The notes: a model not told the origin generated them from the letters alone. Counted from the first letter of the stretch, positions 25,739 through 35,353 are shown. The stretch: 64,000 nucleotides of DNA from Pelagibaculum spongiae (GCF_003097315.1 NZ_QDDL01000008.1:62001-126000), one strand, 5' to 3'. Translations and numbers: made by a program.

Positions 25739-27436
25739 ATGCAGTTAGTTCTCGAGTTACTCCAACAGCTCAGCGTCTATTTGGTGATCGCTTGGTTGCT
25801 CAGTAAAACCCCGTTATTTCGCCCACTGGTGAGCGTTAATGTTCAGTTGCCACGCAAGTTAGTGGTCTATTTGGTGTTCTCTGGTTTTTGCATTATGGGT
25901 ACCTATTTTGGTTTGCAGATAGAAGATGCGATTGCTAACACTCGAGCGATTGGTGCCGTACTTGGCGGTTTGCTTGGTGGACCTGTTGTAGGTTTTGCAG
26001 TGGGATTAACCGGTGGTTTGCATCGAATGTCGTTGGGTGGGTTTACCGCTGAAGCCTGTGCAATTTCCACCACGCTGGAAGGCTTGATTGGTGGCTGGCT
26101 GCATTGGCAGCTGGTTAGAAAAGGGCGAACCGATTTGTTGTTTCGCCCTGAAGTCACTTTCGGCGTCGTTCTATATGCCGAGTTAGTGCAAATGGCAGTG
26201 ATTTTGATTTTTGCCAAGCCTTTTGATGAAGCTTGGCGACTGGTACAGCTAATTGCTTTGCCAATGATTATCGCCAATAGCATTGGTGCGGCGATGTTCA
26301 CCGCGATGATTCGTGATCGGCAAACTCTCTATGAACAATTCACCCGAACATTTAGCTCCAGCGCTTTAAGAATTGCCGAGCGAACGGTTGGCATTCTTGC
26401 CAGTAGTTTTGATGAACAGAGCACTCGCAAGGTGGCAGAAATTGTCAGGGAAGAAACCGGTGTTGCCGCGGTAGCGATTACTGATCGAGAAAAATTACTG
26501 GCATTTATCGGTAAGGGCGATGACCACCATCAGCCAGGTACTTTAATTGCATCAGAGCAAACCCGTGAAGCAATAGATAAAAACCAAGTGGTATTTGCTG
26601 ATGGAATAGAAAAACAGTATCGCTGTTCTTTATCAGATCAATGCCCTTTGGGCTCGGCGTTGATTATTCCTCTATGTGCCAGTGAAGATGAAGTGATTGG
26701 CACGATTAAACTTTATGAGACCAAAAATCAGTTATTTTCACGGTTGAATAAAACCCTTGGCGAAGGGGTGGCTCGTTTGTTATCCAACCAAATTCTTTAT
26801 GGTCGAGTACATCAGCAGCAAGATTTGCTCATGCAGGCAGAATTAAAATTAATTCAGGCACAAATTAATCCACATTTTTTGTTTAATGCTTTAAATACCA
26901 TCAGTGCCATCACTCGCAAAAGCCCTGGTCAAGCGCGCACTTTGTTACAACACTTGTCGACTTTTTTCAGAAAGAATTTAAAACGGCGTAGTGATGAAAG
27001 TAATTTGCTGGAAGAACTAGATCACATCCAAGCTTACCTAGAAATTGAAAAAGCTCGTTTTGGTGACCGGTTACAGGTCGAGTTTGATATCGACCATCAG
27101 CTAGATCAACTGAAATTACCCACTTTTACCCTGCAGCCATTAGTAGAAAATGCAATCAAACATGGTGTTTCAACGCTGTTAGAAACAGGAAAAGTAATTA
27201 TTAGAGCCAGAAGATGTGAAAATAAAATATGCTTAGAAGTAGAAGATAATGCCGGTACTTACATTACGCCGAAAGAAGAAGGTAGTGGCCTAGGAATGAA
27301 TATTGTGGATAAACGTTTGAAAGCACGTTTTGGTGAACAGTTCGGAGTGAAAATTTTAGTTGAATCCGATGTGTTTACCCGAGTGACCATCATGATTCCG
27401 CATGACCTGATGTCTGGAGAAAATGATGAACAATAA
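25739..27436 (+). CDS. btsS: LytS/YehU-family sensor histidine kinase (BtsS-like)
   Basis: Alignment from memory with E. coli BtsS (561 residues) puts the start near the ATG at 25739, giving 565 residues. The frame is open from 25655, and neither start has a strong ribosome binding site. Membrane segments of the LytS 5TM domain fill residues 1-190, with TYFGLQIEDAIANTRAIGAV and GGPVVGFAVGLTGGLHR almost as in BtsS. A GAF domain follows (about 200-340; ITDREKLLAF, CPLGSALIIPL). The phosphoacceptor His-379 lies in QINPHFLFNALNTI and the ATP site in VENAIKHG and GSGLGMNIV. E. coli BtsS senses external pyruvate when nutrients fall. It overlaps btsR by 11-14 bases. Confidence 0.9.
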   Translation: MQLVLELLQQLSVYLVIAWLLSKTPLFRPLVSVNVQLPRKLVVYLVFSGFCIMGTYFGLQIEDAIANTRAIGAVLGGLLGGPVVGFAVGLTGGLHRMSLGGFTAEACAISTTLEGLIGGWLHWQLVRKGRTDLLFRPEVTFGVVLYAELVQMAVILIFAKPFDEAWRLVQLIALPMIIANSIGAAMFTAMIRDRQTLYEQFTRTFSSSALRIAERTVGILASSFDEQSTRKVAEIVREETGVAAVAITDREKLLAFIGKGDDHHQPGTLIASEQTREAIDKNQVVFADGIEKQYRCSLSDQCPLGSALIIPLCASEDEVIGTIKLYETKNQLFSRLNKTLGEGVARLLSNQILYGRVHQQQDLLMQAELKLIQAQINPHFLFNALNTISAITRKSPGQARTLLQHLSTFFRKNLKRRSDESNLLEELDHIQAYLEIEKARFGDRLQVEFDIDHQLDQLKLPTFTLQPLVENAIKHGVSTLLETGKVIIRARRCENKICLEVEDNAGTYITPKEEGSGLGMNIVDKRLKARFGEQFGVKILVESDVFTRVTIMIPHDLMSGENDEQ

Positions 27437-28154
27437 TTTAATTTCAGCACTGATTATTGATGATGAACCCTTGGCGCGGGAAGAACTGCAAATTTTACTT
27501 GATGACAGTAAAGCTTTTAATATTAAAGGACAGGCCAGTAATGCGATAGAAGGCATTGCAATGATTCACAAGCTTAAACCACAGGTGGTGTTTCTTGATA
27601 TTCAAATGCCAAGAGTTAGCGGTTTGGAAATGGCGGGCATGCTGGAACAAGAATCAGCACCGAGAATTGTTTTTGTTACCGCCTATGATGAATACGCAAT
27701 TAAAGCATTTGAAGACAATGCGTTTGACTATCTATTAAAGCCGGTAGAAAAACAGCGGCTAGAAAAAACTATTGAACGATTACAGCAAGATTTAACGCCA
27801 AAATCGGTTGCTAACTTCACCCCAGAAAAACTAACAGTGGTTCCCTGTTATTTTAAAAATTGTATTCGGCTGGTTAAAATTGAACAGCTAGAAGTGGCTT
27901 TTACTGACTTATCAGGCGTTCATGTACAAACCGCTGAAGGCCAGTTCCATACGCACCTGACGTTAAAAATCCTCGAACAAAAAACCGATTTACTTCGCTG
28001 TCATCGGCAATATTTAATCAATCCAGATGCCATTGTGGAAATTAACTTGCTGGAGGGCGGGTTAGGCGAAGTGACGACGCATTCTGGGCATAAGGTTCCG
28101 GTCAGCAGGCGCTACTTACGTGAATTAAAAGACAGGTTTGGCTTTCAGGGTTGA
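27426..28154 (+). CDS. btsR: LytTR-family response regulator (BtsR-like)
   Basis: The protein has 242 or 243 residues depending on which ATG of the ATGATG pair is used. The second has the better distance from GGAGA. The receiver domain (1-120) has the acidic pair in IIDDEPLARE, phospho-Asp near 59 in VVFLDIQMP, Thr in FVTAYDEYAIKAFE, and Lys in YLLKPVEK. The LytTR DNA-binding domain (about 135-240) shows LLRCHRQYLINPDAI and VPVSRRYLRELK, the pattern of BtsR. The start overlaps the end of btsS, so the pair is co-translated. In E. coli the main target is the pyruvate importer gene btsT; no such gene is in this window. Confidence 0.92.
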   Translation: MNNNLISALIIDDEPLAREELQILLDDSKAFNIKGQASNAIEGIAMIHKLKPQVVFLDIQMPRVSGLEMAGMLEQESAPRIVFVTAYDEYAIKAFEDNAFDYLLKPVEKQRLEKTIERLQQDLTPKSVANFTPEKLTVVPCYFKNCIRLVKIEQLEVAFTDLSGVHVQTAEGQFHTHLTLKILEQKTDLLRCHRQYLINPDAIVEINLLEGGLGEVTTHSGHKVPVSRRYLRELKDRFGFQG

Positions 28155-28332
28155 CTGTTTCGGCTTTAATTTTTTATAAAATCACTATCGCTCAGGAAGA
28201 CTGAACAAACTGTGTCTAGTATTGATGAGTAACAACCCTGAGAAAATAGGGGAGATACCGGTAGGCAATCTGCCAGTAATAAAAAATATCCCAATTTGGT
28301 TATCAAACAGTTATGCATAAGGAGATGCTACT

Positions 28333-31300
28333 GTGAATTTCATATATAAGCGTATTTTTCGTTTCTTGTCAGTTTTTCTTGTTCTAATCTCTCTCGCCAG
28401 CTGTGGCTGGTTTTTTGGCTCAAATAATGATTCTGAAATGGATCTCAGAATTGAAGTGAATGTACTTGATGCAACCGATGGCAGTGCAATTGCGGGTGCT
28501 AATATTGAAGCGATCATGATTGTTGCCGATGGTGCGCCTGATGTAGCAATGGAACTTCAAAGTTTGTCCCATCAACCGGTTGGATTAATGGAAGATGGGC
28601 AGTTTGAAAAACTGGCACCGTTAGTGTCATCGTCATCAGGCAGTATGGGTATGTTTTTGCATATGCAAGGTGCCTCTGAGGAAATGCAGCAAATTGTTAA
28701 GGGTCATACCCTATTGCAACTATTGGCATCTAAAGAAGGATATTTTGCCAGTGCTGCAATTGTCCAACTGGAAGAGCAAGAAACACCGAACCTGATTACC
28801 GCAAATATCTATCTCACGCCAAATGTTTCCTCTGAGTTATCTGCAGATTTTCCGGTTGCTTTAAAAACAGCCACATTAGCGGTAACTAACGGTATAACGA
28901 ACTCACAGCTTTCTCTGACAACTGATGTCGTTGCAACAAGCACTACCAGAGGAGCGATTCTTGATTATGCAACAGTAAATCTTAATATTCCCTCTGGGAC
29001 AACCTTACTTGATAAAGATGGACAAGCCATTACTCCGATTGGTGCGTTGACAGTAAAAATTATGCTGTTTTCTGCTGACCCAACAGGCGTCAGTGATATT
29101 TCTAATAATCCACTGTTAGCTTTTCCTGGTGGTTTATCTATTGAAGGGTTTGAAGGGACACCACCCGATGGCCTGACTAATAATTCTCAGTTTGAATTTA
29201 TCAGCGCTGGTCTGGTGGCAATAGAAATATCAGATTCTGAAGGTAATCAAGTGCGAGGGTTTCAAGGCATGGGGAATGTCTCATTAACTTTTGAAGTTCC
29301 TGATTCGACGGTCAATCCATTGACTGGAAATCCAATCGAATTATCTGATGTTTCGATCCCCATGTGGAGTTTTTCTGAAACAACCGGTAATTGGAGTTAC
29401 GAAGGGGCAGCTTCGATTGATGCAGAAAATACCAATACCTTCACGGTAACTAAAAATATTACGCATTTATCTTACTTTAATCTGGACTGGTTTCAATCTC
29501 AGCGATGCAAGTTAGAAGTGGACGTTGTTGATTCAAATGGTGATGCGAATAATCAACAATTACAGGTTTATTTTTCACGCGCTAGTGGCGGTTGGGCCAA
29601 ACAAAAATCTGGTTGGGGCGACCCATTGGATAAATTGGAAATTTATAATGTTCCTTCATTTGGTGGAACATTTAATTTATTAGATAATTGGGGTGATGAT
29701 CTATTGGCTTCAGTTGAAATCGAAGGTGATCCTGATAGTCTATATACCGTTGCCCAAGGCGAAACTGGAGTGTCACTGCCTAATTTTTGTGGTGATGTAG
29801 CAGACCAAGAAACTTATAAAATTAGAGCGATATTAAATGCGCCAAATCCTACTTTAATCGATGTGAACCCGGACCTTGGATTGGCCTGTGAGATAGATAA
29901 TTCTATCACCGGCACGATTCAAGATGGTTGGTATTCAATTCGTGCAGGAAAATCCTATATTGGTTGGGGAGAAGTAACCTCTCCACTCGCAATTAGTGGA
30001 TTAATTGATGGTAAAACCTATTCAATTTATTATTACGCTCAAAGTGATCGAGCAAGCACTGATTTTACCGCTTCATCAACGTTGAGTGTTATTAACCTGG
30101 AATCATTAAGTCTTTGTCCTAAAATCACCCAATCCATTACTACCCAGAGAGTATGTCGAGACGAAAATGAAGCCATTATAAAGCAGGGTGGTGGTTTCTC
30201 GGCACGCTATGGTATTAGAGATACCGGTTATCGACAGTCTTTCTGGGGTGAGACAGATGTTGATGGTAATGGCACCATTACTGAAATGGTCGATACGGTA
30301 AGTTATGAAGGCTATGCCTATTTGCATAACTCAGATCCACACTATTTTATTTATGACCGGTTTGATGCGACATCGAATAACCCGGTATTTGTTAATTTAA
30401 CCATGGCTGCCGATTCAGAATTTTGTACTTCTGAAGATCCGATCAGCTTAACTGAATCGACCTTAACTGCCAGTAAAAACCCGGCAGCAGCAACTACTGA
30501 TATTACGCTGACATTGCAGGAAAAATCAGCTAATGGTGATGATCGACTTACTGATACCACTTCCGAATGGGGGCTGGTGATCACATCGCCTGATAATCCA
30601 GACGTTACAATTCAATATACTGATCCTGATGAAAATGATGGTAGACATCTGGCAACTGTAACTTCCAACTATGTTGGAGATGTGACTTTCCAGGCAACTA
30701 TTGGAAGCCCAGCAGAAAATGTTGGTGATGAATTAACAGTTACTTTCACCCAGGCACCTGCACCAGAAAACACCAGCATCACAATGGTTGAGTCATCCCC
30801 AAGAGCGAATGGTGTTAGGTTTCCATTAACCATTCAGGCAAAAGATATCAATGGCACAAATCTAACAACATCAATGGGAGTTTTACGCCTGACCGCAACA
30901 AACTCTGCCCTGTTAAGTACTGCAGCCAGTGGTGGCACACCCGCCACAACCATTACAGCAGTTGATAATAATAACGGTACTTATACGGCCTACGTCTCTA
31001 ACTCAACGGCGGAGCAAATTAATATCAGTGGAGTGGTTGATCCGGATGGTGAGAATATTGCAGTCGCTCAAGCATTGTCGGTGACTTTTATTACGCCAAC
31101 GCTAGTTTTAGCATCCACAACAGCTGAACTTTCTGATGTAACCAGTAATGAGTTGGCGGCAGGGTCAGTCGCAACATTAACAGTCAGTTTGTTTGACCAG
31201 GATGGCGTCGCACTTTCCGGTAGTACTGAAGAGGTTAAAGCCGTTCTTACCAAAACGGGTGTTCAGGAATTAAGTACGGATGGTATGTCTGACTCTGCGC

Positions 31301-31806
31301 TCACTGCAGATTACACTCTGATCAACAATAATAATGGTACTTACACGCTAGCTATTAAGTCAGATACTGGTGGTGATATAGGTTTTACGAGCATTACGGT
31401 TGATAGTAATAATGTTCCTTCTAGCCCAGACGACTTCAGGTTTATTATTGCCAGTGATGTTACCAACACCACTTTTACCGCCAATAGCAATCAAACAGTA
31501 ACTACAGTTATAAAGCCAACACTCACTTTGGCCCTTAAGGATGCCAATAATGCATTGGTTGGATATAGTTCAGCAACTGATCTCGCTGTCGTTTTTAGCA
31601 ATAAAGATACTCCAGGCGGTATTGAAGATACTTGGAATAGTGAGAGTATTCTAGATAACTCTGATGGTAGCTATTCGTTCAGAGTTAGTTGTGCCAGAGG
31701 AGATAATGCTACTGGTCAGGGTCCAGTAACCATTACATTTAATTATACCGTCGATGGATCAAGCGAAAGTAAAAATGTGACAACCGTTTACTGTGATGGT
31801 GGTTAA
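28333..31806 (+). CDS. Large lipoprotein with tandem Ig-like (invasin/Big-type) domains
   Basis: GTG start with AAGGAG eight bases upstream. The signal ends LASC with Cys-24 as lipidation site, so the 1157-residue protein is probably outer-membrane anchored and surface or periplasm facing. Residues 35-140 look like a carboxypeptidase-regulatory beta-sandwich (VLDATDGSAIAGANIEAIM). A middle region (about 140-390) has TLLDKDGQAITPIGALTVKI, found in bacterial lipoproteins of unknown role, then a Trp- and Cys-containing section. From about 700 to the end are at least four Ig-like repeats of the invasin/filamin type, marked by VDNNNGTYTAYV, INNNNGTYTLAI and ILDNSDGSYSFRV. These occur in adhesins and exopolymer-binding proteins. 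No enzyme motif is visible. It is a single gene with its own terminator. Confidence 0.7.
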   Translation: MNFIYKRIFRFLSVFLVLISLASCGWFFGSNNDSEMDLRIEVNVLDATDGSAIAGANIEAIMIVADGAPDVAMELQSLSHQPVGLMEDGQFEKLAPLVSSSSGSMGMFLHMQGASEEMQQIVKGHTLLQLLASKEGYFASAAIVQLEEQETPNLITANIYLTPNVSSELSADFPVALKTATLAVTNGITNSQLSLTTDVVATSTTRGAILDYATVNLNIPSGTTLLDKDGQAITPIGALTVKIMLFSADPTGVSDISNNPLLAFPGGLSIEGFEGTPPDGLTNNSQFEFISAGLVAIEISDSEGNQVRGFQGMGNVSLTFEVPDSTVNPLTGNPIELSDVSIPMWSFSETTGNWSYEGAASIDAENTNTFTVTKNITHLSYFNLDWFQSQRCKLEVDVVDSNGDANNQQLQVYFSRASGGWAKQKSGWGDPLDKLEIYNVPSFGGTFNLLDNWGDDLLASVEIEGDPDSLYTVAQGETGVSLPNFCGDVADQETYKIRAILNAPNPTLIDVNPDLGLACEIDNSITGTIQDGWYSIRAGKSYIGWGEVTSPLAISGLIDGKTYSIYYYAQSDRASTDFTASSTLSVINLESLSLCPKITQSITTQRVCRDENEAIIKQGGGFSARYGIRDTGYRQSFWGETDVDGNGTITEMVDTVSYEGYAYLHNSDPHYFIYDRFDATSNNPVFVNLTMAADSEFCTSEDPISLTESTLTASKNPAAATTDITLTLQEKSANGDDRLTDTTSEWGLVITSPDNPDVTIQYTDPDENDGRHLATVTSNYVGDVTFQATIGSPAENVGDELTVTFTQAPAPENTSITMVESSPRANGVRFPLTIQAKDINGTNLTTSMGVLRLTATNSALLSTAASGGTPATTITAVDNNNGTYTAYVSNSTAEQINISGVVDPDGENIAVAQALSVTFITPTLVLASTTAELSDVTSNELAAGSVATLTVSLFDQDGVALSGSTEEVKAVLTKTGVQELSTDGMSDSALTADYTLINNNNGTYTLAIKSDTGGDIGFTSITVDSNNVPSSPDDFRFIIASDVTNTTFTANSNQTVTTVIKPTLTLALKDANNALVGYSSATDLAVVFSNKDTPGGIEDTWNSESILDNSDGSYSFRVSCARGDNATGQGPVTITFNYTVDGSSESKNVTTVYCDGG

Positions 31807-31826
31807 TTAATATTTTTGAGTAGTAC

Positions 31827-31850
31827 GGGGGAGGAGCTTACTCCCCCTTG
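31827..31850. terminator. Terminator whose loop holds the convergent stop codon
   Basis: The stem GGGGGAG/CTCCCCC with loop GAGCTTA ends the lipoprotein transcript. The TTA in the loop (31838-31840) is the TAA stop of the convergent AraC-family gene. Confidence 0.7.
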
Positions 31851-32722
31851 TTTATTTTGTTTGGTGTTTTTTGATATTTTTGAGAAAACCGCTTACTGAA
31901 ATGACTGGCACTGGAAAACCCACAATTTAATGCCACCTGTTGCACTGATAAATTACCTTGTAGTAAAAGTGTTTTGGCAGTTTCCAATCGTTGCTGCATG
32001 ACAAATTGCTGCAATGTTTGTCCCGTCGATTGTTTAAACATCCGACACAAATGATATTCACTTAATTGCGCAACTTGTGCCAGCTCAGTAACCGTTAATT
32101 TCTGATCCAGATACTGATCAATATAATCGGTGAGTTTACGCAGCACGCTCGGCGCTAAACCACCACGTACTTGCGGTGTTTTCCAATCGATATTTCCGTA
32201 TTGTTTAATTAAATGCAGCATTAACATTTGGCTGGCATTTTCTAGTGCTAACTGATCTGATTTGTCCTGCCAATCTAGCGGTAAAATCAGCTGCTGGCAT
32301 AAGTTACTAATCCATAAATCATCGGTAAAAGTTAAATCTTCTAGTTGTAAATATCGGCATTCTTTATCAGATATTTTTTCTGCCAATTGCTTGAGATGCC
32401 GCCCTTCAAAATACAAGTGCATGAAATCAACCGCATCACCAACCAACCATTCAGATTCATGGTCTTCTGGCATTAAGCAGATTCTACCGGGTGCGCCACC
32501 TTTTAAACCCTGACCGCGTTTCACTCGCTGCATCTGATAGCCACCATCCAGGTAGCAACTCAGCGTATGGTGGCCTGGTTTGTGATAATGAGTATGGTCA
32601 TGATTATTTTTCCAGCGTGCCAGTTGCATCTGATCACCAAAACCAGCAGATGCTGCCAGCGTGGCACGCGAGCTGTGCAACTGCTGGAAAACATGTACAG
32701 ATGCTTTTGATGGTTTGATCAC
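31838..32722 (-). CDS. AraC family transcriptional regulator
   Basis: A 294-residue activator or repressor. GTG start at 32722 with GGAAG upstream. Residues 1-160 form a cupin-like sensor domain (HYHKPGHHTLSCYLDGG). The C-terminal AraC domain has both helix-turn-helix units: LTVTELAQVAQLSEYHLCRM and SVQQVALNCGFSSASHFSKRF, the latter ending in the KYQKTPNK form of the family's PxxYR motif. It is divergent from the EamA exporter gene, the usual arrangement for a regulator and its target. The inducer is unknown. The stop codon lies inside the terminator hairpin of the preceding lipoprotein gene. Confidence 0.9.
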   Translation of the reverse strand: MIKPSKASVHVFQQLHSSRATLAASAGFGDQMQLARWKNNHDHTHYHKPGHHTLSCYLDGGYQMQRVKRGQGLKGGAPGRICLMPEDHESEWLVGDAVDFMHLYFEGRHLKQLAEKISDKECRYLQLEDLTFTDDLWISNLCQQLILPLDWQDKSDQLALENASQMLMLHLIKQYGNIDWKTPQVRGGLAPSVLRKLTDYIDQYLDQKLTVTELAQVAQLSEYHLCRMFKQSTGQTLQQFVMQQRLETAKTLLLQGNLSVQQVALNCGFSSASHFSKRFSQKYQKTPNKINKGE

Positions 32723-32954
32723 AATGCAACTTCCTACCGATGAATCAGGCTAAATTAACTGGGTTAAGATAGAGAGGTTAAGCCTTGTGATAGTAAAGGG
32801 GCACGAGGGGAGCAGCAAGTATTCCTGCAAAACAGACAAATACAAACAAGCAAGTTTCAGTTGTTAAATCATAAAATCGCAATCTCAGAACATTTACGCA
32901 ATTCCAGACAAGCATTGAGTCGCCAACCCGGTAAGCTTGCCTGATTAGCAGCTT

Positions 32955-33869
32955 ATGGATAGTCTGATGTTTAACGGTTTTTTGTATCTGGCAACGGTAC
33001 TGATTTGGGGAACCACCTGGTATGCGATCAAATTGCAGCTGGGTGTGGTCGATATTGAAGTATCGATGCTCTATCGTTTTGCACTGGCATGTATCGTGAT
33101 GTGGCTGATTATGGGCAGACGGCTGCAACCGATTAATGGCAAAGATCACTTGTTTTGTTTCGCTCAGGGCGCCACTTTATTCAGTTTTAATTTTTTATGT
33201 TTTTATACCGCAACTCAAACTATTACCAGTGGTTTGTTGGCGGTGGTGTTCTCATTTGCAACAGTGATGAACGCATTGAATGGTTGGTGGGTTTTTGGCC
33301 AAAAACCTTCGATAAGAGTTTTGTTAGGGTCAGCGATTGGTTTAACCGGAATTACCGCTTTGTTTGCACCTGAATTTTCTGGTGAAATGAAACCTGAATT
33401 ATTGCAAGGTTTGGGATTAGCGACTTTAGGTACTTGGCTGTTTTCAATGGGCAATATGATTTCAGTTCGCCATCAAAAGAAAGGGCTTCGACCACCAACC
33501 ACCAATAGCTGGGGCTTACTCTATGGTGTGCTAATTCTTTTGCTGTTAACAGGTTTGGGAGATGCGCAATATAACTTTGATATGAGTTGGCAATATAGTG
33601 CGTCATTAGGCTATTTAGCTGTATTTGGTACCGTAATAGCTTTTACGACTTATTTATTATTAGTCGGTAGAATTGGTGCCGATAAAGCGGCTTATTCAAC
33701 GGTACTGTTTCCGGTGGTGGCTTTATTGATGTCTAGCTGGTTGGAAGGTTACCAATGGTCAATGATGGCTTTTGTTGGATTGGCGTTGGTAATTGCGGGA
33801 AATTTAGTGATCTTTGCTAAAATTCCAAGCCGTCTGAAATTTTTAAAAAGAAACCTTCCGGCAACGTAG
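32955..33869 (+). CDS. EamA (DMT superfamily) metabolite exporter
   Basis: A 304-residue inner-membrane protein with ten predicted membrane segments in two EamA repeats. The first begins LATVLIWGTTWYAIKLQLG, the classic DMT opening, and the second has LYGVLILLLLTGL and GTVIAFTTYLLLVGRIGADKAAYS. Such carriers export amino acids or other small metabolites; the substrate cannot be read from sequence. A start at the second Met (32967) is possible. The gene is divergent from the AraC regulator across a 232-base gap and is probably controlled by it. Confidence 0.88.
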   Translation: MDSLMFNGFLYLATVLIWGTTWYAIKLQLGVVDIEVSMLYRFALACIVMWLIMGRRLQPINGKDHLFCFAQGATLFSFNFLCFYTATQTITSGLLAVVFSFATVMNALNGWWVFGQKPSIRVLLGSAIGLTGITALFAPEFSGEMKPELLQGLGLATLGTWLFSMGNMISVRHQKKGLRPPTTNSWGLLYGVLILLLLTGLGDAQYNFDMSWQYSASLGYLAVFGTVIAFTTYLLLVGRIGADKAAYSTVLFPVVALLMSSWLEGYQWSMMAFVGLALVIAGNLVIFAKIPSRLKFLKRNLPAT

Positions 33870-33890
33870 GTTTTTAGCGATAAAATATGG

Positions 33891-33914
33891 GAGCACAGAT
33901 AGGCTATCTGCGCT
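33891..33914. terminator. Possible terminator between convergent EamA and OsmC genes
   Basis: GAGCACAGATAG pairs imperfectly with CTATCTGCGCTC. There is no long T-run. Confidence 0.4.
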
Positions 33915-33925
33915 CTCAATAAAGA

Positions 33926-34381
33926 TTAAGCCACTTCGGTTTCTGGCGATAAGCCATGGCTTAATTTGGCAGTGCCGTGCAAATTGTCATGCACCGGACA
34001 ACGGCGACAAACCTCATCAAGAAAAGCCTGCTTTTCTGTATCAGATAAATCAGCATTAATTTCTGCCTGAACATCAATGCGTTTAAAGCCGACAGGGTCG
34101 TCAGTGTTTGCGCCCATTAATCCTGCTGGATTCATTTCACCGGTCACTTGAACATCCATGCCGCGCAAATCGATTTTCTGTTGCTTGGCAACAATTCGGC
34201 CAATGCTGGCTATGCAGCCGCCGAGTGAAAACAAAAAGTATTCTAAAGGACTGGGAGCGCTGTCATCACCGCCCGCTGGCTTTGGCTGGTCGATGGTAAC
34301 CTTGTGGCCTCGAATATCGCTAGATATTAAACAGCCGCTACCCATGCTTGCTTGAATTTGTATGGTTTTAAGTTTGGCCAC
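33926..34381 (-). CDS. OsmC family protein
   Basis: A 151-residue cytoplasmic protein with the OsmC/Ohr fold. GTG start at 34381. The two conserved cysteines are Cys-56 in SLGGCIAS and Cys-128 in RRCPVHDN, which in the family reduce organic peroxides. An extra Cys-125 precedes the second. PSPLEYFLFSLGGC on the active-site helix is typical of the YhfA-like OsmC branch, whose physiological role is less clear than that of Ohr. No MarR-type OhrR gene is adjacent, so I do not call it Ohr. It is a single gene, convergent with the EamA exporter gene. Confidence 0.88.
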   Translation of the reverse strand: MAKLKTIQIQASMGSGCLISSDIRGHKVTIDQPKPAGGDDSAPSPLEYFLFSLGGCIASIGRIVAKQQKIDLRGMDVQVTGEMNPAGLMGANTDDPVGFKRIDVQAEINADLSDTEKQAFLDEVCRRCPVHDNLHGTAKLSHGLSPETEVA

Positions 34382-34481
34382 TATGACGATGCTCTCTTGA
34401 TTAATATTGAATTAGATATTGCTAATATATAGTTGGTGGCGACAATTTTCAATCCATAAATTCACTTCTATTGCTATATAT

Positions 34482-34531
34482 CCAAGCCACTTCAAAGTGC
34501 AGGAATGGGCATGTTAAAGTGGCTTGGGCAT
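34482..34531. repeat. Dispersed inverted repeat, copy A
   Basis: Perfect 11-bp ends (CCAAGCCACTT at 34482 and AAGTGGCTTGG at 34517) flank a 24-base centre. A diverged copy in opposite orientation lies at 46147-46203; the two share TTGAAGTGGCTTGG and ATGCCCAA. Confidence 0.7.
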
Positions 34532-34645
34532 AATCTTCTGCTCAGACACCAGCGAAAATGCGTTAAGGCTTGAGGCAGTTATACTGCTTTGGAGCGTTTT
34601 TTTTTGATTGCTTTTAAGTAGTTTGCAGTGAAATTGGAGATGGAT

Positions 34646-35353
34646 ATGTTAGTCGGTGGTTTAATTTCAACTCAATCAGTTCGAGCGGAGTGGGTAGTTA
34701 AGGACTTGAGTAGTTTGCTGAAGTATTTCGCTGCAATTTTTTTACTGTTGCCACTGACCGGTTGCCAATCGGTGAAGCCAACTAACACGAGCTTGGCTAA
34801 GATTGATCAGCCTGAAGTGGTACAAGCCGAAGTGGCTCTGGATATTAATCGATTGCTGGATAACGGCATTAGTCATATTCCATGCGATAACCTGCTGATG
34901 TTTGATGTTGAGAAAAGTGATCAGGGTTTTGCATTACGAGTCAATTTAAATGGCTTGTTTCCAATTGCAGATGGGCCTTCATTGGCGATGGCTTATCGAC
35001 TGGCGGATGGCAAGGCGCAAGAGCTATGGCTGCACACTAATGACCCGCGAAGCATGATTGAAACCGATTCTCGATATTTTGATCGTCGCTCTGGCGATTG
35101 GGTGACTCGGGTGCAAAGCAAGCGATCTAGCCGTACTTATCAACTTTCATTGCAGCAATTGAAAACATTGCAACAAGTCGAGCAGCTGGTGGCTGTTGTT
35201 GAATTGAAACAAGGCAGGTTAACCCGCCAATGTTTGACCCAGCGTTCGGTTAATCAACAAGCTAAATTGTTTGGCTTAGCAGCGGGCTCGGCTTTGCTGG
35301 GTCAGAGTTTTAACCAAGGGCTGCAGCGGTTTATTAATTATTTTGTTGAATAG
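34646..35353 (+). CDS. Lipoprotein of unknown function
   Basis: The ATG at 34646 has GGAG six bases upstream and gives 235 residues. The signal region is LKYFAAIFLLLPLTGC with Cys-40 as lipidation site, after an unusually long N-terminal part. A TTG at 34715 with AAGGA ten bases upstream would give a more normal lipoprotein signal and is a real alternative. The mature part is mixed alpha/beta, with RSMIETDSRYFDRRSGDWVT, a basic stretch QSKRSSRTYQLSL, and a hydrophobic C-terminal segment (LFGLAAGSALLGQSF). I do not recognise the family. baeS follows 171 bases downstream in the same direction, but no sign of co-transcription was seen. Confidence 0.55.
   Translation: MLVGGLISTQSVRAEWVVKDLSSLLKYFAAIFLLLPLTGCQSVKPTNTSLAKIDQPEVVQAEVALDINRLLDNGISHIPCDNLLMFDVEKSDQGFALRVNLNGLFPIADGPSLAMAYRLADGKAQELWLHTNDPRSMIETDSRYFDRRSGDWVTRVQSKRSSRTYQLSLQQLKTLQQVEQLVAVVELKQGRLTRQCLTQRSVNQQAKLFGLAAGSALLGQSFNQGLQRFINYFVE

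Noticed and set aside
25903-26301. 132-codon minus-strand open frame
   Set aside because: It lies entirely antisense to btsS, and its Pro- and Lys-rich content is typical of a shadow frame.
32778-33149. 123-codon minus-strand open frame between AraC and EamA
   Set aside because: It overlaps the start of the EamA gene and the divergent promoter region and lacks a plausible start signal.
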